Source: JACCQS01 sp050999295
GTDB lineage: Bacteria; Actinomycetota; Actinomycetes; Mycobacteriales; Geodermatophilaceae
DNA length: 24,376 nucleotides
Direction: 5' to 3'
Assembly: GCA_050999295.1 (NCBI GenBank)
Contig: JBPCPI010000221.1
Span: 1 to 24,376, forward strand
Position numbers and translations under genes: made by a program. Shown one piece after another: positions 1-6,961 of the stretch (positions are counted from its first letter, which is position 1; each line of letters starts with the position of its first letter). The notes below the pieces were generated by a model that made no database searches, was not told the DNA's origin, and worked only from the letters and a program-made list of their open reading frames with translations.

Positions 1-1
1 C

Positions 2-97
2 CTTCTGTCCTTGCGCGAGGACCCGTCGGCAGCAGCGGTGGCAGGATGGGTTCGGGACAGACTCGCGCACCTGCGATCGAGCGTGGCCGCGATGTGA
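2..97 (+). CDS. ureG: Urease accessory protein UreG, C-terminal end (partial)
   Basis: The window opens inside a coding frame that gives 31 residues and stops at TGA 95-97. The readable tail contains SLREDPSAAAVAGWVRDRL, which closely resembles the end of mycobacterial UreG as I remember it (a 'SLTEDPAASDVVAWVRSQL'-type tail). UreG is the SIMIBI-class GTPase that drives nickel delivery to urease together with UreD, UreF and UreE. The GTPase motifs lie outside the window. The following gene, ureD, begins inside this gene's last codons, as expected for a urease operon. The identification rests on a short tail plus the ureD neighbour. Confidence 0.8.
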   Translation, partial: LLSLREDPSAAAVAGWVRDRLAHLRSSVAAM

Positions 98-852
98 CCG
101 CGATCCAGGCGCCGCCCCACGAGCAGCGCATAGCCGTCGGGATGCGGAGCCTCGTCGAGGTGGTGGCCCGTTGCGGGCCGGGCGGGCGGACTCTCCTTCC
201 AGTGGTCCGGGCGACCGGGGCGATGGCCGTTCGGCGCACCGGGGAACATCGAATCCACTTGGTAGCCACCGCGTTCGGGCCACTCGGCGGCGACATCGCG
301 GTGATCCGGCTGCACATCGAGGAAGGCGCCCGCCTAAAGGTGTGCAGTGTCGCCGCTTCGGTATGCCTGCCCTCGCGGGAGCCCGCCCCATCGCGCGCAG
401 AGCTGCACGCCGAGGTGGCCGATGGGGGTCGGCTGAACATCCTGCTCGAGCCCACCGTTGTCGCAGCCGGCGCCGAGCATCACGCCGGTACGGAGATCGC
501 CCTGTCCGGCGAAGCGCGGCTGCGGGTCACCGAGCGCGTAATACTCGGCCGGTACGGGGAAGTCCCCGGCCGGTGGATCGGCACGACCCGACTCGAACGG
601 GACGGTCACCCCGTGCTGCACACCACGATCGAACTCGGCCAGGGATCTCCCATGTGGAACTGGCCTACGACTGCGCGGGCGTACGCGACCGATCTCGTCC
701 TGGATGGCGAGGCGCCGGCCACCGCCCGGACTGGCCCGAAAGCGGTGCTGCTTCCACTGGTCGGGGGATTGGTCAGTACGGCGTGGGGCGAGCGACTCGA
801 CCAGGTGCTAGCAGCCAACGACAATCTGATCACGACGAGAGGTGGAGGGTGA
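94..852 (+). CDS. ureD: Urease accessory protein UreD
   Basis: This 252-residue protein of the UreD/UreH family acts in the cytoplasm as the scaffold that docks on apo-urease and recruits UreF and UreG for nickel insertion. Family features visible are the N-terminal 'GPGGRTLLP' stretch, the 'GGD' turn near residue 75, the long beta-strand pattern (VVAAGAEHHAGTEIAL) and the 'RVILGRYGEVPGRW' segment. I chose GTG 94 as start because it overlaps the ureG stop (GTGA), the usual translational coupling. An ATG at 46 is in frame but would overlap ureG by 52 bases and add residues unlike the family. The next gene starts on the last base of the ureD stop codon, so the three genes form one transcript. 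The length is ordinary for actinobacterial UreD. Confidence 0.85.
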   Translation: MTAIQAPPHEQRIAVGMRSLVEVVARCGPGGRTLLPVVRATGAMAVRRTGEHRIHLVATAFGPLGGDIAVIRLHIEEGARLKVCSVAASVCLPSREPAPSRAELHAEVADGGRLNILLEPTVVAAGAEHHAGTEIALSGEARLRVTERVILGRYGEVPGRWIGTTRLERDGHPVLHTTIELGQGSPMWNWPTTARAYATDLVLDGEAPATARTGPKAVLLPLVGGLVSTAWGERLDQVLAANDNLITTRGGG

Positions 853-1232
853 TGAGTGAGTTCGCTGTTCGCTACATCGTGGACGACGTCGCACAAGCGA
901 CGGCCTTCTACAGCCAACGGTTGCAGTTCGACGTAGAGATGGATGGCTCGCCAGGGTTCGCCGCGATGACCCGCGGAGACCTTCGGCTGTTCCTGAACGC
1001 CAGCGGCGGAAGTGGTGGCGCCTCGCAGGCGATGCCAGACGGCGCGCTACCCGAGCCCGGAGGATGGAACCGCTTCCAGATCGTCGTCGAGGATCTCGAG
1101 GGCGAGATCGCCCGGCTACGCAATGCGGGCGCATCCTTTCGCAACGACATCGTCAGCGGCCGCGGCGGTAGCCAGATCCTGCTCCAGGATCCGTCGGGCA
1201 ATCTGATCGAACTGTTCCAGCCGGCCAGCTGA
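852..1232 (+). CDS. VOC-superfamily protein (glyoxalase/bleomycin-resistance fold)
   Basis: A 126-residue protein with two beta-alpha-beta-beta-beta modules. The first starts at 'VRYIVDDVAQATAFYSQRLQF' (about residues 6-26). The second ends in 'ILLQDPSGNLIELFQP', where the glutamate sits at the usual metal-ligand position. Members are dioxygenases, isomerases, glutathione transferases or ligand-binding resistance proteins, and the substrate cannot be read from sequence. ATG 852 overlaps the ureD stop (TGATG) and is preceded by a good purine-rich SD (GAGAGGTGGAGG), so it is cotranscribed with ureD. A much longer in-frame ORF starts at 171 but reads through ureD in another frame and is not real. 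A palindromic element lies directly downstream. Confidence 0.8.
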   Translation: MSEFAVRYIVDDVAQATAFYSQRLQFDVEMDGSPGFAAMTRGDLRLFLNASGGSGGASQAMPDGALPEPGGWNRFQIVVEDLEGEIARLRNAGASFRNDIVSGRGGSQILLQDPSGNLIELFQPAS

Positions 1233-1237
1233 ACTCA

Positions 1238-1302
1238 GTCGATCATCGGGGCCATGGGGGTTTCGGATCCGGCGATAACCCGGGGTAATTTCGATGATCA
1301 AC
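1238..1302. repeat. Palindromic element copy A (GTYGATCATCGG family)
   Basis: A 65-bp imperfect inverted repeat. The outer 12-bp arms match at 10 of 12 positions (GTCGATCATCGG and TCGATGATCAAC), with an inner GGGGTTT/GATAACCC pairing. It fills the convergent gap between the VOC gene (+) and marR (-), ending two bases before the marR stop, where it could act as a bidirectional terminator. It is the most diverged of three copies; the others are at 9799 and 20277. Its loop lacks the CGAAATCG core shared by the other two. Confidence 0.75.
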
Positions 1303-1303
1303 T

Positions 1304-1792
1304 TCAAGGCGTTTTACGCGGAGCGGCACGCAGGTGCGGATGCACGCCGGGGGTCAGCCCAACAGACTCGGCTACCCGTCTCAGGAGGGCGATCAGGGCT
1401 TGCCGTTCGGCCTGAGTCAGGTCCTTCCCCATCTCGTTCTCCAGCGCCGGCATAATTCGGCTCACCCGCGAGATCAGCGCTGACCCGGACCTCGTCAGGC
1501 GCACGTCAAACGCGCGCCGGTCCTGCTGGCTGCGATGCCGGCGCACCCAGCCCGCGCTCTCCATTTCATCGATCAGGCCCACCATGTTGTTGCGGTGAAT
1601 CCCGAGCGCGTCCGCCAACTGCTGCTGGGTCTGACTCTTTGCGCCGGCCAGATTGCTCAGGACGCCATAGGCGCGTGGGGACACATCGATGGGCGCGAGC
1701 CGTTCGGCAAAGAGCTGAGCCGAGCGAGCGCCCACCTGTGAGAGCAGGAACGCCAGGGAATCAGCATGGGGAGCCTCGTGACCTGAGCTCAT
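1304..1792 (-). CDS. MarR-family transcriptional regulator
   Basis: A 162-residue winged-helix repressor. Visible features are an N-terminal dimerisation helix (LAFLLSQVGARSAQLFAERL), 'SPRAYGVLSNL', the recognition region 'SQTQQQLADALGIHRNNMVGLIDEMESAGWVRR' (given here in parts: helix 2 at LADALGI, recognition helix at HRNNMVGLID) and the wing 'SQQDRRAFDVRLT', ending in a C-terminal dimerisation helix. MarR proteins bind short palindromes and release on phenolic or oxidant ligands. It is divergent from an NAD(P)-binding oxidoreductase, and a TGTCA-N7-TGACA palindrome lies between them. The ATG has no SD and sits 8 bases from a CATAAT -10-like box, so a leaderless transcript is plausible. The ligand is unknown. 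Confidence 0.9.
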   Translation of the reverse strand: MSSGHEAPHADSLAFLLSQVGARSAQLFAERLAPIDVSPRAYGVLSNLAGAKSQTQQQLADALGIHRNNMVGLIDEMESAGWVRRHRSQQDRRAFDVRLTRSGSALISRVSRIMPALENEMGKDLTQAERQALIALLRRVAESVGLTPGVHPHLRAAPRKTP

Positions 1793-1819
1793 GGCTTAAC
1801 ATTATGCCCTGTCTGATAC

Positions 1820-1836
1820 TGTCATTAAGAGTGACA
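1820..1836. promoter_or_regulatory. Probable MarR operator in the divergent promoter region
   Basis: Perfect inverted repeat TGTCA-TTAAGAG-TGACA centred in the 76-base gap between marR (-) and the oxidoreductase (+). The size and 7-base spacer suit MarR-family dimers. On the + side the repeat overlaps a -35-like TGACAA (1832-1837), followed after 17 bases by TACTAG (1855-1860), 8 bases before the GTG. On the - side a CATAAT box (1806-1801) lies 8 bases from the marR ATG. Binding would therefore block both directions. The palindrome is seen; binding by this MarR is inferred. Confidence 0.6.
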
Positions 1837-1868
1837 ATCACTTGACGGGCTTAGTACTAGGTGTAGAC

Positions 1869-2504
1869 GTGAGAATTGCGGTCGTGGGAGCGTCAGGACG
1901 TGCCGGCCGGCGAGTCGTTGAGCAGGGGCTTGCAAGGGGTCATCACGTGACCGCACTCGCGCGCCGAACCGACTCGATACAGCAGCAACACGAGGATCTT
2001 GTCGTGGAGCTAGCAGACGTACTTGACGCGGACCGACTTGTCGCCGCACTTGGTGGCTCCGAAGCCGTCGTCTCCGCCCTGGGGATCGGCGCGTCCAGAG
2101 GAGCAACGGTTGTGTACTCCGCGGGAATCACGAACGTGCTCAGGGCCATGCGCGCTAACGGGATCAGCAAGCTCACCGTCATCTCGGCAGCCCCGGTTGG
2201 TCCTCGAGCCGAGCAGCCACTCCTTGAGCGGCGGGTGATGATGCCGTTGCTGGATCGTGTGTTTGGCGCGACCTATGACGATATGCGCCGGATGGAGGCA
2301 GTGCTACACGCCAGCAACGTCGACTGGGTCTCGCTGCGGCCGCCTCGGCTGGTCAATAGGCCGGCCACCGGCTGCTACCGAGTGGGCGCCGAGGGACCGC
2401 TCGCTCGAGCCCGCAGCATCACCTACTCCGACCTGGCCGCCGGACTGCTGGATTCCCTAGACCGGAAGGATTTATACGGCCGAGCCGCATTCATCGCCAA
2501 CTAG
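1869..2504 (+). CDS. NAD(P)-binding oxidoreductase, atypical SDR/NmrA-like
   Basis: A 211-residue Rossmann protein beginning directly with the nucleotide-binding motif (IAVVGASGRAGRRVVEQGL, GxxGxxG pattern). It continues with 'HVTALARR' ending strand 2, the 'DVLDADRLVAALGGSEAVVSALG' strand 3-4 region and 'ISKLTVISAAPV'. It lacks the YxxxK catalytic pair of classical SDRs, so it belongs with the NAD(P)H-binding 'SDR a5/NmrA-like' group (anti-sigma/flavin-reductase/BVR-B relatives). The substrate is unknown. GTG 1869 is chosen because it places the first residues at the family start; the upstream TTG at 1842 would add nine unrelated residues and sit inside the promoter. There is no clear SD, so it may be leaderless. 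It is probably controlled by the divergent MarR. Only 9 bases separate it from hutU, which may be read from the same transcript. Confidence 0.8.
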   Translation: MRIAVVGASGRAGRRVVEQGLARGHHVTALARRTDSIQQQHEDLVVELADVLDADRLVAALGGSEAVVSALGIGASRGATVVYSAGITNVLRAMRANGISKLTVISAAPVGPRAEQPLLERRVMMPLLDRVFGATYDDMRRMEAVLHASNVDWVSLRPPRLVNRPATGCYRVGAEGPLARARSITYSDLAAGLLDSLDRKDLYGRAAFIAN

Positions 2505-2513
2505 GGTCGGAGC

Positions 2514-4169
2514 GTGACTGGACCGAGAACCGTACGCGCCGCCCGAGGCACCGAGCTGACCGCCCGCAGCTGGCAGACCGAGGCACCGCTGCGGATGCTG
2601 ATGAACAATCTCGATCCCGAGGTGGCCGAACGGCCCGACGACCTGGTGGTCTACGGCGGCACCGGCAAGGCCGCGCGGGACTGGCCGAGCTTCGACGCGA
2701 TGGTCCGCTCGCTCACGAACCTGGGCGACGACGAGACGCTGCTCGTGCAGTCCGGTCGTCCGGTCGGCGTCTTCCGCACCCACGAATGGGCACCGCGCGT
2801 CCTCATCGCGAACTCCAACCTGGTCCCGGACTGGGCGAACTGGCCGGAGTTCCGCCGCCTGGAGAACCTCGGGCTGACGATGTACGGGCAGATGACCGCC
2901 GGTTCCTGGATCTACATCGGCACTCAGGGGATCCTGCAGGGTACGTACGAGACGTTCGCGGCCGTGGCCGAGAAGCGGTTCGGCGGCAGCCTTACCGGCA
3001 CCCTGACCGTCACCGGCGGATGCGGCGGCATGGGCGGGGCGCAGCCGCTGGCGGTCACGCTCAACGACGGCGTCTGCCTGGTGATCGACGTGAGCGAGCC
3101 GCGACTCAGGCGGCGGATCCGCGACCGCTACCTCGACGAGGTGGCCGACGATCTCGACGACGCGGTACGCCGCTGCGAGGCCGCCCGCGACGAGCGCCGG
3201 CCGCTGTCGGTCGGACTGGTCGGCAACTGCGCCAAGGTCCTCCCGATCCTGCTCCAGCGCGGCGTCCAGGTGGACATCGTCACCGACCAGACCTCGGCGC
3301 ATGACCCGCTGTCCTATCTGCCCGAGGACGTGGACCCGGACGACTGGGACGACTACGCGCGGACCAAGCCGGAAGAGTTCACCGACCGAGCCCAGGCGTC
3401 GATGGCCCGCCATGTCGAGGCGATGGTCGGCTTCATGGACGCCGGCGCGGAGGTCTTCGACTACGGCAATTCCCTGCGCGACGAGGCCCGAAAGGGCGGG
3501 TACGACAGGGCGTTCGACTTCCCCGGCTTCGTCCCGGCCTACATCCGTCCGCTGTTCTGCGAGGGCAAAGGCCCGTTTCGCTGGGTCGCCCTGTCCGGCG
3601 AGGAATCCGACATCGCCGCGACAGATCAGGTGATCCTCGACCTCTTCCCCGATGACGACCGGCTGCGCCGCTGGATCACCGCCGCCGGGGAACGCGTTGC
3701 CTTCCAAGGACTTCCCGCCCGGATCTGCTGGCTCGGGTACGGCGAACGCGACCGCGCCGGACTGCGCTTCAACGAGCTGGTGGCCACAGGTGACGTAGCC
3801 GCTCCGATCGTCATCGGCCGGGACCATCTCGACTGCGGATCAGTGGCCTCGCCGTACCGGGAGACCGAGTCGATGGCCGACGGATCGGATGCCATCGCCG
3901 ACTGGCCGCTGCTCAATGCCCTGCTCAACACCGCCTCGGGCGCCAGCTGGGTCTCGATCCATCACGGTGGCGGGGTCGGAATCGGCCGGTCGATCCATGC
4001 CGGGCAGGTGTGTGTGGCCGACGGCAGCCCGCTGGCGGCGCAGAAACTCGAGCGCGTGCTCACCAACGATCCCGGCACGGGAGTCATGCGGCACGTCGAT
4101 GCCGGCTACGAGCGCGCCGAGAACGTGGCCGCGGAGCGCGGCGTCCGGGTACCGATGAACGAGTCGTGA
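2514..4169 (+). CDS. hutU: Urocanate hydratase (urocanase)
   Basis: A 551-residue cytoplasmic enzyme, close to the family length, that converts urocanate to 4-imidazolone-5-propanoate as the second step of histidine degradation using tightly bound NAD+. Landmarks are 'DDLVVYGGTGKAARDW' near the start, the NAD-binding 'GGCGGMGGAQP' around residues 168-178, 'TDQTSAHDPLSYLP', and the active-site cysteine at residue 405 in 'PARICWLGYGERDRAGLRFN', with the conserved 'HHGGGVGIGRSIHAG' loop near the C-terminus. The GTG start has AGGG seven bases upstream. It follows the oxidoreductase by 9 bases, and its stop overlaps the GTG of hutF (GTGA), so the two hut genes are coupled. hutH, hutI and hutG are not in this window. 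Confidence 0.97.
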   Translation: MTGPRTVRAARGTELTARSWQTEAPLRMLMNNLDPEVAERPDDLVVYGGTGKAARDWPSFDAMVRSLTNLGDDETLLVQSGRPVGVFRTHEWAPRVLIANSNLVPDWANWPEFRRLENLGLTMYGQMTAGSWIYIGTQGILQGTYETFAAVAEKRFGGSLTGTLTVTGGCGGMGGAQPLAVTLNDGVCLVIDVSEPRLRRRIRDRYLDEVADDLDDAVRRCEAARDERRPLSVGLVGNCAKVLPILLQRGVQVDIVTDQTSAHDPLSYLPEDVDPDDWDDYARTKPEEFTDRAQASMARHVEAMVGFMDAGAEVFDYGNSLRDEARKGGYDRAFDFPGFVPAYIRPLFCEGKGPFRWVALSGEESDIAATDQVILDLFPDDDRLRRWITAAGERVAFQGLPARICWLGYGERDRAGLRFNELVATGDVAAPIVIGRDHLDCGSVASPYRETESMADGSDAIADWPLLNALLNTASGASWVSIHHGGGVGIGRSIHAGQVCVADGSPLAAQKLERVLTNDPGTGVMRHVDAGYERAENVAAERGVRVPMNES

Positions 4170-5548
4170 CCGCCCCCGACTCAGCCGCGGCAGCGCCCGT
4201 CGCGACCAGATCGTGGTGGTGCCCGCAGGCCTGGTTGCCCGGGGGCGTGGCCGCCGACGTACGGCTCACCGCGGACGAGCAGGGTCGCCTGAGCGAGATC
4301 GAGACCGGCGCACGACCCGCCGACGGCGACGTCCCGCTGCCGGGGATCGTCCTACCGGGATTCGCCGACGCCCATTCGCACGCCTTCCACCGCGCGCTGC
4401 GTGGACGTACCCACAGTGGCGACGGCACGTTCTGGACCTGGCGGGAGGCGATGTACGCCGTCGCTGCACGGCTTGACCCCGACTCCTACCGCGAGCTGGC
4501 CACTGCGGTCTACGCCGAGTCCGCACTCGCCGGCGTGACCTGCATCGGTGAGTTCCACTACCTGCACCACGACGCAGGCGGGCGGCCGTACGAGGACCCG
4601 AATGCGATGGGCGAGTCCCTGCGCGAGGCTGCGTCGGCGGCCGGGATCCGGGTGACCCTGCTAGATGCCGCGTACCTCAGCGGTGGCCTGGACGCCGCGG
4701 GACACCAGCCCCTGAACGCCGTGCAGCAGCGGTTCGGCGACGCAGCCATCGACGCCTGGGCCAACCGGGTCGACGCGCTGCAGCCGGACCAGAACACGCG
4801 GGTCGGGGTGGCCGTGCACTCGGTGCGCGCGGTGCCGGCCGAGAACCTCTTCCGGATCGGTGCGGTGGCCGATGGTCGGCCGCTGCACGTACACCTGTCC
4901 GAGCAGCCTGCCGAGAACGAGACCTGCCAGGCGGTGTACGGCTGCACGCCCACCGAGTTGCTCGACCGGCACGGTCTGCTCGGCCCGATGACCACGGCCG
5001 TACACGCGACCCACCTGACCGAGTCCGACATGGAGATCCTCGGCGCGCGACGGGTGACTGTCTGCCTATGCCCGAGTACGGAGGCCGACCTGGCCGACGG
5101 GTTGCCGCCGACCGGCCCACTCGTGGCCGCCGGGGTCCGGCTGTGCGTCGGCAGCGACCAGCACGTCCGGACCGATCTGCTGGCCGAGGCCAGGGGGGTC
5201 GAGCTGCACGAGCGGCTGCGCACCGGCCGACGCGGCACCGTACCCCCGGCTGCCCTGGTCGACGCGCTCACCGGCAACGGCCACGCCGCGCTGGGCTGGC
5301 CCGAGGCGGGCCGCCTCGAGGTCGGAGCGCCTGCGGACTTCGTGGCGATCGACACCTCGAGCGTTCGTACGGTCGGCACCGACCTCGACCAGATCGCGAT
5401 GACCGCGGGCACCGCCGACGTCCGAATGGTGGTGATCGGCGGCTCAACGGTCGTCTCTGACGGCCGGCACATCCTCGGTGACGTCGGACAGCTCCTCGCC
5501 GACGCTCTTCAAGGGCTCGCTCACCGCGGAGTTCATGCCGACGGCTAA
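4166..5548 (+). CDS. hutF: Formimidoylglutamate deiminase
   Basis: A 460-residue amidohydrolase-superfamily enzyme that removes ammonia from N-formimidoyl-L-glutamate to give N-formyl-L-glutamate, the Pseudomonas/actinobacterial branch of histidine breakdown. Metal ligands are visible as HSH at residues 70-72 in 'GFADAHSHAFHRALRG'. Others are the histidine in 'LHVHLSEQPAE', the histidines in 'AVHATHL' and the aspartate in 'GSDQHV'. GTG 4166 overlaps the hutU stop. An ORF open from 4010 is only the hutU shadow frame. The protein should be complete ('DGRHILGDVGQLLADAL' is a normal HutF ending), but the last 71 bases overlap a truncated ABM-domain frame. HutG, needed to finish the pathway, is not visible nearby. 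Confidence 0.93.
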   Translation: MTAPDSAAAAPVATRSWWCPQAWLPGGVAADVRLTADEQGRLSEIETGARPADGDVPLPGIVLPGFADAHSHAFHRALRGRTHSGDGTFWTWREAMYAVAARLDPDSYRELATAVYAESALAGVTCIGEFHYLHHDAGGRPYEDPNAMGESLREAASAAGIRVTLLDAAYLSGGLDAAGHQPLNAVQQRFGDAAIDAWANRVDALQPDQNTRVGVAVHSVRAVPAENLFRIGAVADGRPLHVHLSEQPAENETCQAVYGCTPTELLDRHGLLGPMTTAVHATHLTESDMEILGARRVTVCLCPSTEADLADGLPPTGPLVAAGVRLCVGSDQHVRTDLLAEARGVELHERLRTGRRGTVPPAALVDALTGNGHAALGWPEAGRLEVGAPADFVAIDTSSVRTVGTDLDQIAMTAGTADVRMVVIGGSTVVSDGRHILGDVGQLLADALQGLAHRGVHADG

Positions 5549-5750
5549 CGCACCCCTCGGCTATGAGGTGGCGCGCGGGGTGGAGGAGCCCGATCGCTTC
5601 GTGGTTCGCATCCAGTGGGATTCAGTCGAAGGCCACGAGCAAGGTTTTCGCGCCGCCCCCCACTTCGCTGAGTTCTGCACCGCGGTCAAGCCCTTCTTCC
5701 CCCAGATCCAGGAGATGATGCACTACTCGGTCCGCTTCGGGCAGCATTGA
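5478..5750 (+). pseudogene. 5'-truncated ABM-domain (antibiotic biosynthesis monooxygenase-like) remnant
   Basis: From about 5550 the frame encodes a good C-terminal two-thirds of an ABM-fold protein: 'GYEVARGVEEPDRFVVRIQWDSVEGHEQGFR' (split here as GYEVARGVEEPDRF plus VVRIQWDSVEGHEQGFR), then an F/Y-rich helix and 'HYSVRFG'. The first strand and helix normal to the family (roughly 30-40 residues) are absent. Instead the open frame continues 71 bases back into the 3' end of hutF. Candidate starts are GTG 5478 or ATG 5535. ABM proteins are small heme-degrading or quinone-forming monooxygenases acting as dimers. A deletion that fused the hutF end to the middle of an ABM gene best explains what is seen. 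A short but functional coupled gene is the alternative. Confidence 0.5.
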
Positions 5751-5779
5751 CGCGTCGAGCAGACTGCGCTGCAGCGCTC

Positions 5780-6127
5780 CTATGAGATCGCGGTCGGGTG
5801 CATGGGCTGGTAGAGGCCGAGTTCGCCGCCTCCGGGGGTCTTCATGGCGGTCAGGAGCCCCCAACCCTCGTTGCTGATCTCCTTGGTGAACTCCACCCCA
5901 TCGGCCTTCAACGTCTCGACGGTGGCGTGCACGTCGTCGCACATCAGATATAGCTCCTGGCTGGGAGGCCCGTCCGTCGGATGGCACGCGAGTTCACCCG
6001 GCGGGAGGGTGAAGATGAGCCAGCCGTCGCCGGAGTCGACCGAGGGGAACTTCAACACGTCACGGAAGAAGCCGCGATCGGCCTCGGCATCACGGGTGAA
6101 CAGGATGGTGTGGGCGCCTATCAACAT
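5780..6127 (-). CDS. VOC-superfamily protein
   Basis: A 115-residue glyoxalase-fold protein. It begins 'AHTILFTRDAEADRGFFRDVL' and has the middle strand 'GWLIFTLPPGELACHP'. The second module has 'ELYLMCDDVHATVETLKADG' and a closing 'TPGGGELGLYQP', where the glutamate is the expected metal ligand. Proteins of this type often bind or rearrange small organics, and the substrate is unknown. ATG 6127 is preceded by a clear AAGGAG SD. It is the last gene of a minus-strand unit, 27 bases after the ArsR gene, and is probably a target of that regulator. It faces the ABM remnant tail-to-tail. Confidence 0.85.
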   Translation of the reverse strand: MLIGAHTILFTRDAEADRGFFRDVLKFPSVDSGDGWLIFTLPPGELACHPTDGPPSQELYLMCDDVHATVETLKADGVEFTKEISNEGWGLLTAMKTPGGGELGLYQPMHPTAIS

Positions 6128-6154
6128 GTCGTGCTCCTTCGAGATGTTGTCGGT

Positions 6155-6496
6155 TCAGGATGGGTCGGGACGTGAGTGTTGGCGGGAACCGAGTCCGACA
6201 CTGGGTAGCCAGAGGTCGAGCGCGGCGGTCAGTCGTTCGCGGTCGAGCACGTAGTGGCGTTCGCGGCCGTCCGGTCGGACGGAGATCAAACCGGCCTGGA
6301 CGAGGACTCCGAGGTGGCGGGTCGTGGTCGGCCACGAATGCGAGAAGCGGGCCGCGAGTTCGCCGGCTGTCATGGAGCCGTCCCGGGTGTGCAGGACCTG
6401 CAGGATGTGGCGTCGGGTGTTGTGCGAGAGGGCGCCGAAGACGCCGTCGAGCTGATCGAGTTCACGTAGTCCGCGGGGCTTACGGGAAGCCGCCAC
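6155..6496 (-). CDS. ArsR-family (winged-helix) transcriptional regulator
   Basis: A 113-residue regulator with the compact ArsR fold: 'LDGVFGALSHNTRRHILQVL' (helices 1-2), 'SMTAGELAARFSHSWPTTTRHLGVLVQAGL' (given in parts: AGELAARF, then recognition helix WPTTTRHLGVL) and the wing 'ISVRPDGRERHYVLD'. No cysteine pair of the metal-sensing ArsR/SmtB type is present, so it is likely a non-metal repressor of the SdpR/SRPBCC-neighbour type. The GTG start lies one base after the stop of the upstream ABM gene, indicating translational coupling. Reading frames upstream of the GTG belong to the ABM gene's shadow. A TTTAGC-N6-GCTAAA palindrome in the operon promoter is the likely operator. Confidence 0.88.
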   Translation of the reverse strand: MAASRKPRGLRELDQLDGVFGALSHNTRRHILQVLHTRDGSMTAGELAARFSHSWPTTTRHLGVLVQAGLISVRPDGRERHYVLDRERLTAALDLWLPSVGLGSRQHSRPDPS

Positions 6497-6497
6497 A

Positions 6498-6830
6498 TCA
6501 AGACAGGTCCACCGCGTGGACGGAACTGAACTCGAACATCGGGCGGCCACCGCGGGACTCGCACAGATCGCCCATGGCCTCCCATATCGCACTGATCTGC
6601 GGGTGTGTGTGCGCGCGAGGTGCACCCAGCGGATCTGCCCACTCGAAGATCTCGACGAATAGCGGCCCCGCAACGTTCTGCTCCGAGCCGAGGAAGACCT
6701 CGAACGGTCGGTTGGTGGCGAATTCGAGTTCGCGCAGCGCCGCTGCGTGGCGCCGGAGAATGCTCTTGAACTGCTCCTCGGCCCCGGGCTTGACCCGGTA
6801 GTAGTCGATCGAGATGACGGGGAAGGGCAT
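6498..6830 (-). CDS. ABM/dimeric alpha-beta barrel protein
   Basis: A 110-residue ferredoxin-like, dimeric alpha/beta-barrel protein. 'FPVISIDYYRVKPGAEEQFKSIL' (strand 1 and helix 1) is followed by 'FEVFLGSEQNVAGPLFVEIFEW', a histidine pair in 'RAHTHPQISAIWEAMGDL' and a last strand 'MFEFSSVHAVDL'. Enzymatic role unknown. ATG 6830 is chosen over 6866 because it begins at the first strand, and because the upstream bases form the promoter and operator, which would make the message leaderless (seven bases from -10 to ATG). It is first in an operon with the ArsR regulator and a VOC protein. The mix suggests response to a small organic ligand. Confidence 0.78.
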   Translation of the reverse strand: MPFPVISIDYYRVKPGAEEQFKSILRRHAAALRELEFATNRPFEVFLGSEQNVAGPLFVEIFEWADPLGAPRAHTHPQISAIWEAMGDLCESRGGRPMFEFSSVHAVDLS

Positions 6831-6837
6831 GAGGAAC

Positions 6838-6866
6838 TGTTTAGCGAGTCGGCTAAATATTGTCAA
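6838..6866 (-). promoter_or_regulatory. Promoter with ArsR operator in its spacer
   Basis: On the minus strand a perfect TTGACA -35 (6866-6861) is followed by a 17-base spacer and TAAACA (6843-6838), seven bases before the ABM start codon. The inverted repeat TTTAGC-GAGTCG-GCTAAA (6840-6857) covers the spacer and touches the -10. A dimer bound there would occlude RNA polymerase, and the second gene of the operon encodes an ArsR protein, so autorepression is the simple reading. The motifs are seen; regulation is inferred. Confidence 0.65.
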
Positions 6867-6961
6867 GCAGGGCCTCGCAGAAACCAGGTCCCGGCATGTG
6901 GGTTGGCTGGGAGTTGGCTGAGAGTCAGCAGATATTCAGCAGGCCCGACGTACCGTGAGGC

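Noticed and set aside
171..851. Long open frame upstream of and continuous with the VOC gene
   Set aside because: It is the out-of-frame shadow of ureD, rich in Arg and Pro; the VOC homology starts at ATG 852 behind a good SD.
2472..3827. 451-codon antisense open frame across hutU
   Set aside because: It opposes a clearly conserved urocanase and has no recognisable domain; long antisense frames are common in high-GC DNA.
4558..5472. 304-codon antisense open frame across hutF
   Set aside because: Serine/alanine-rich shadow of a conserved enzyme with no family features.
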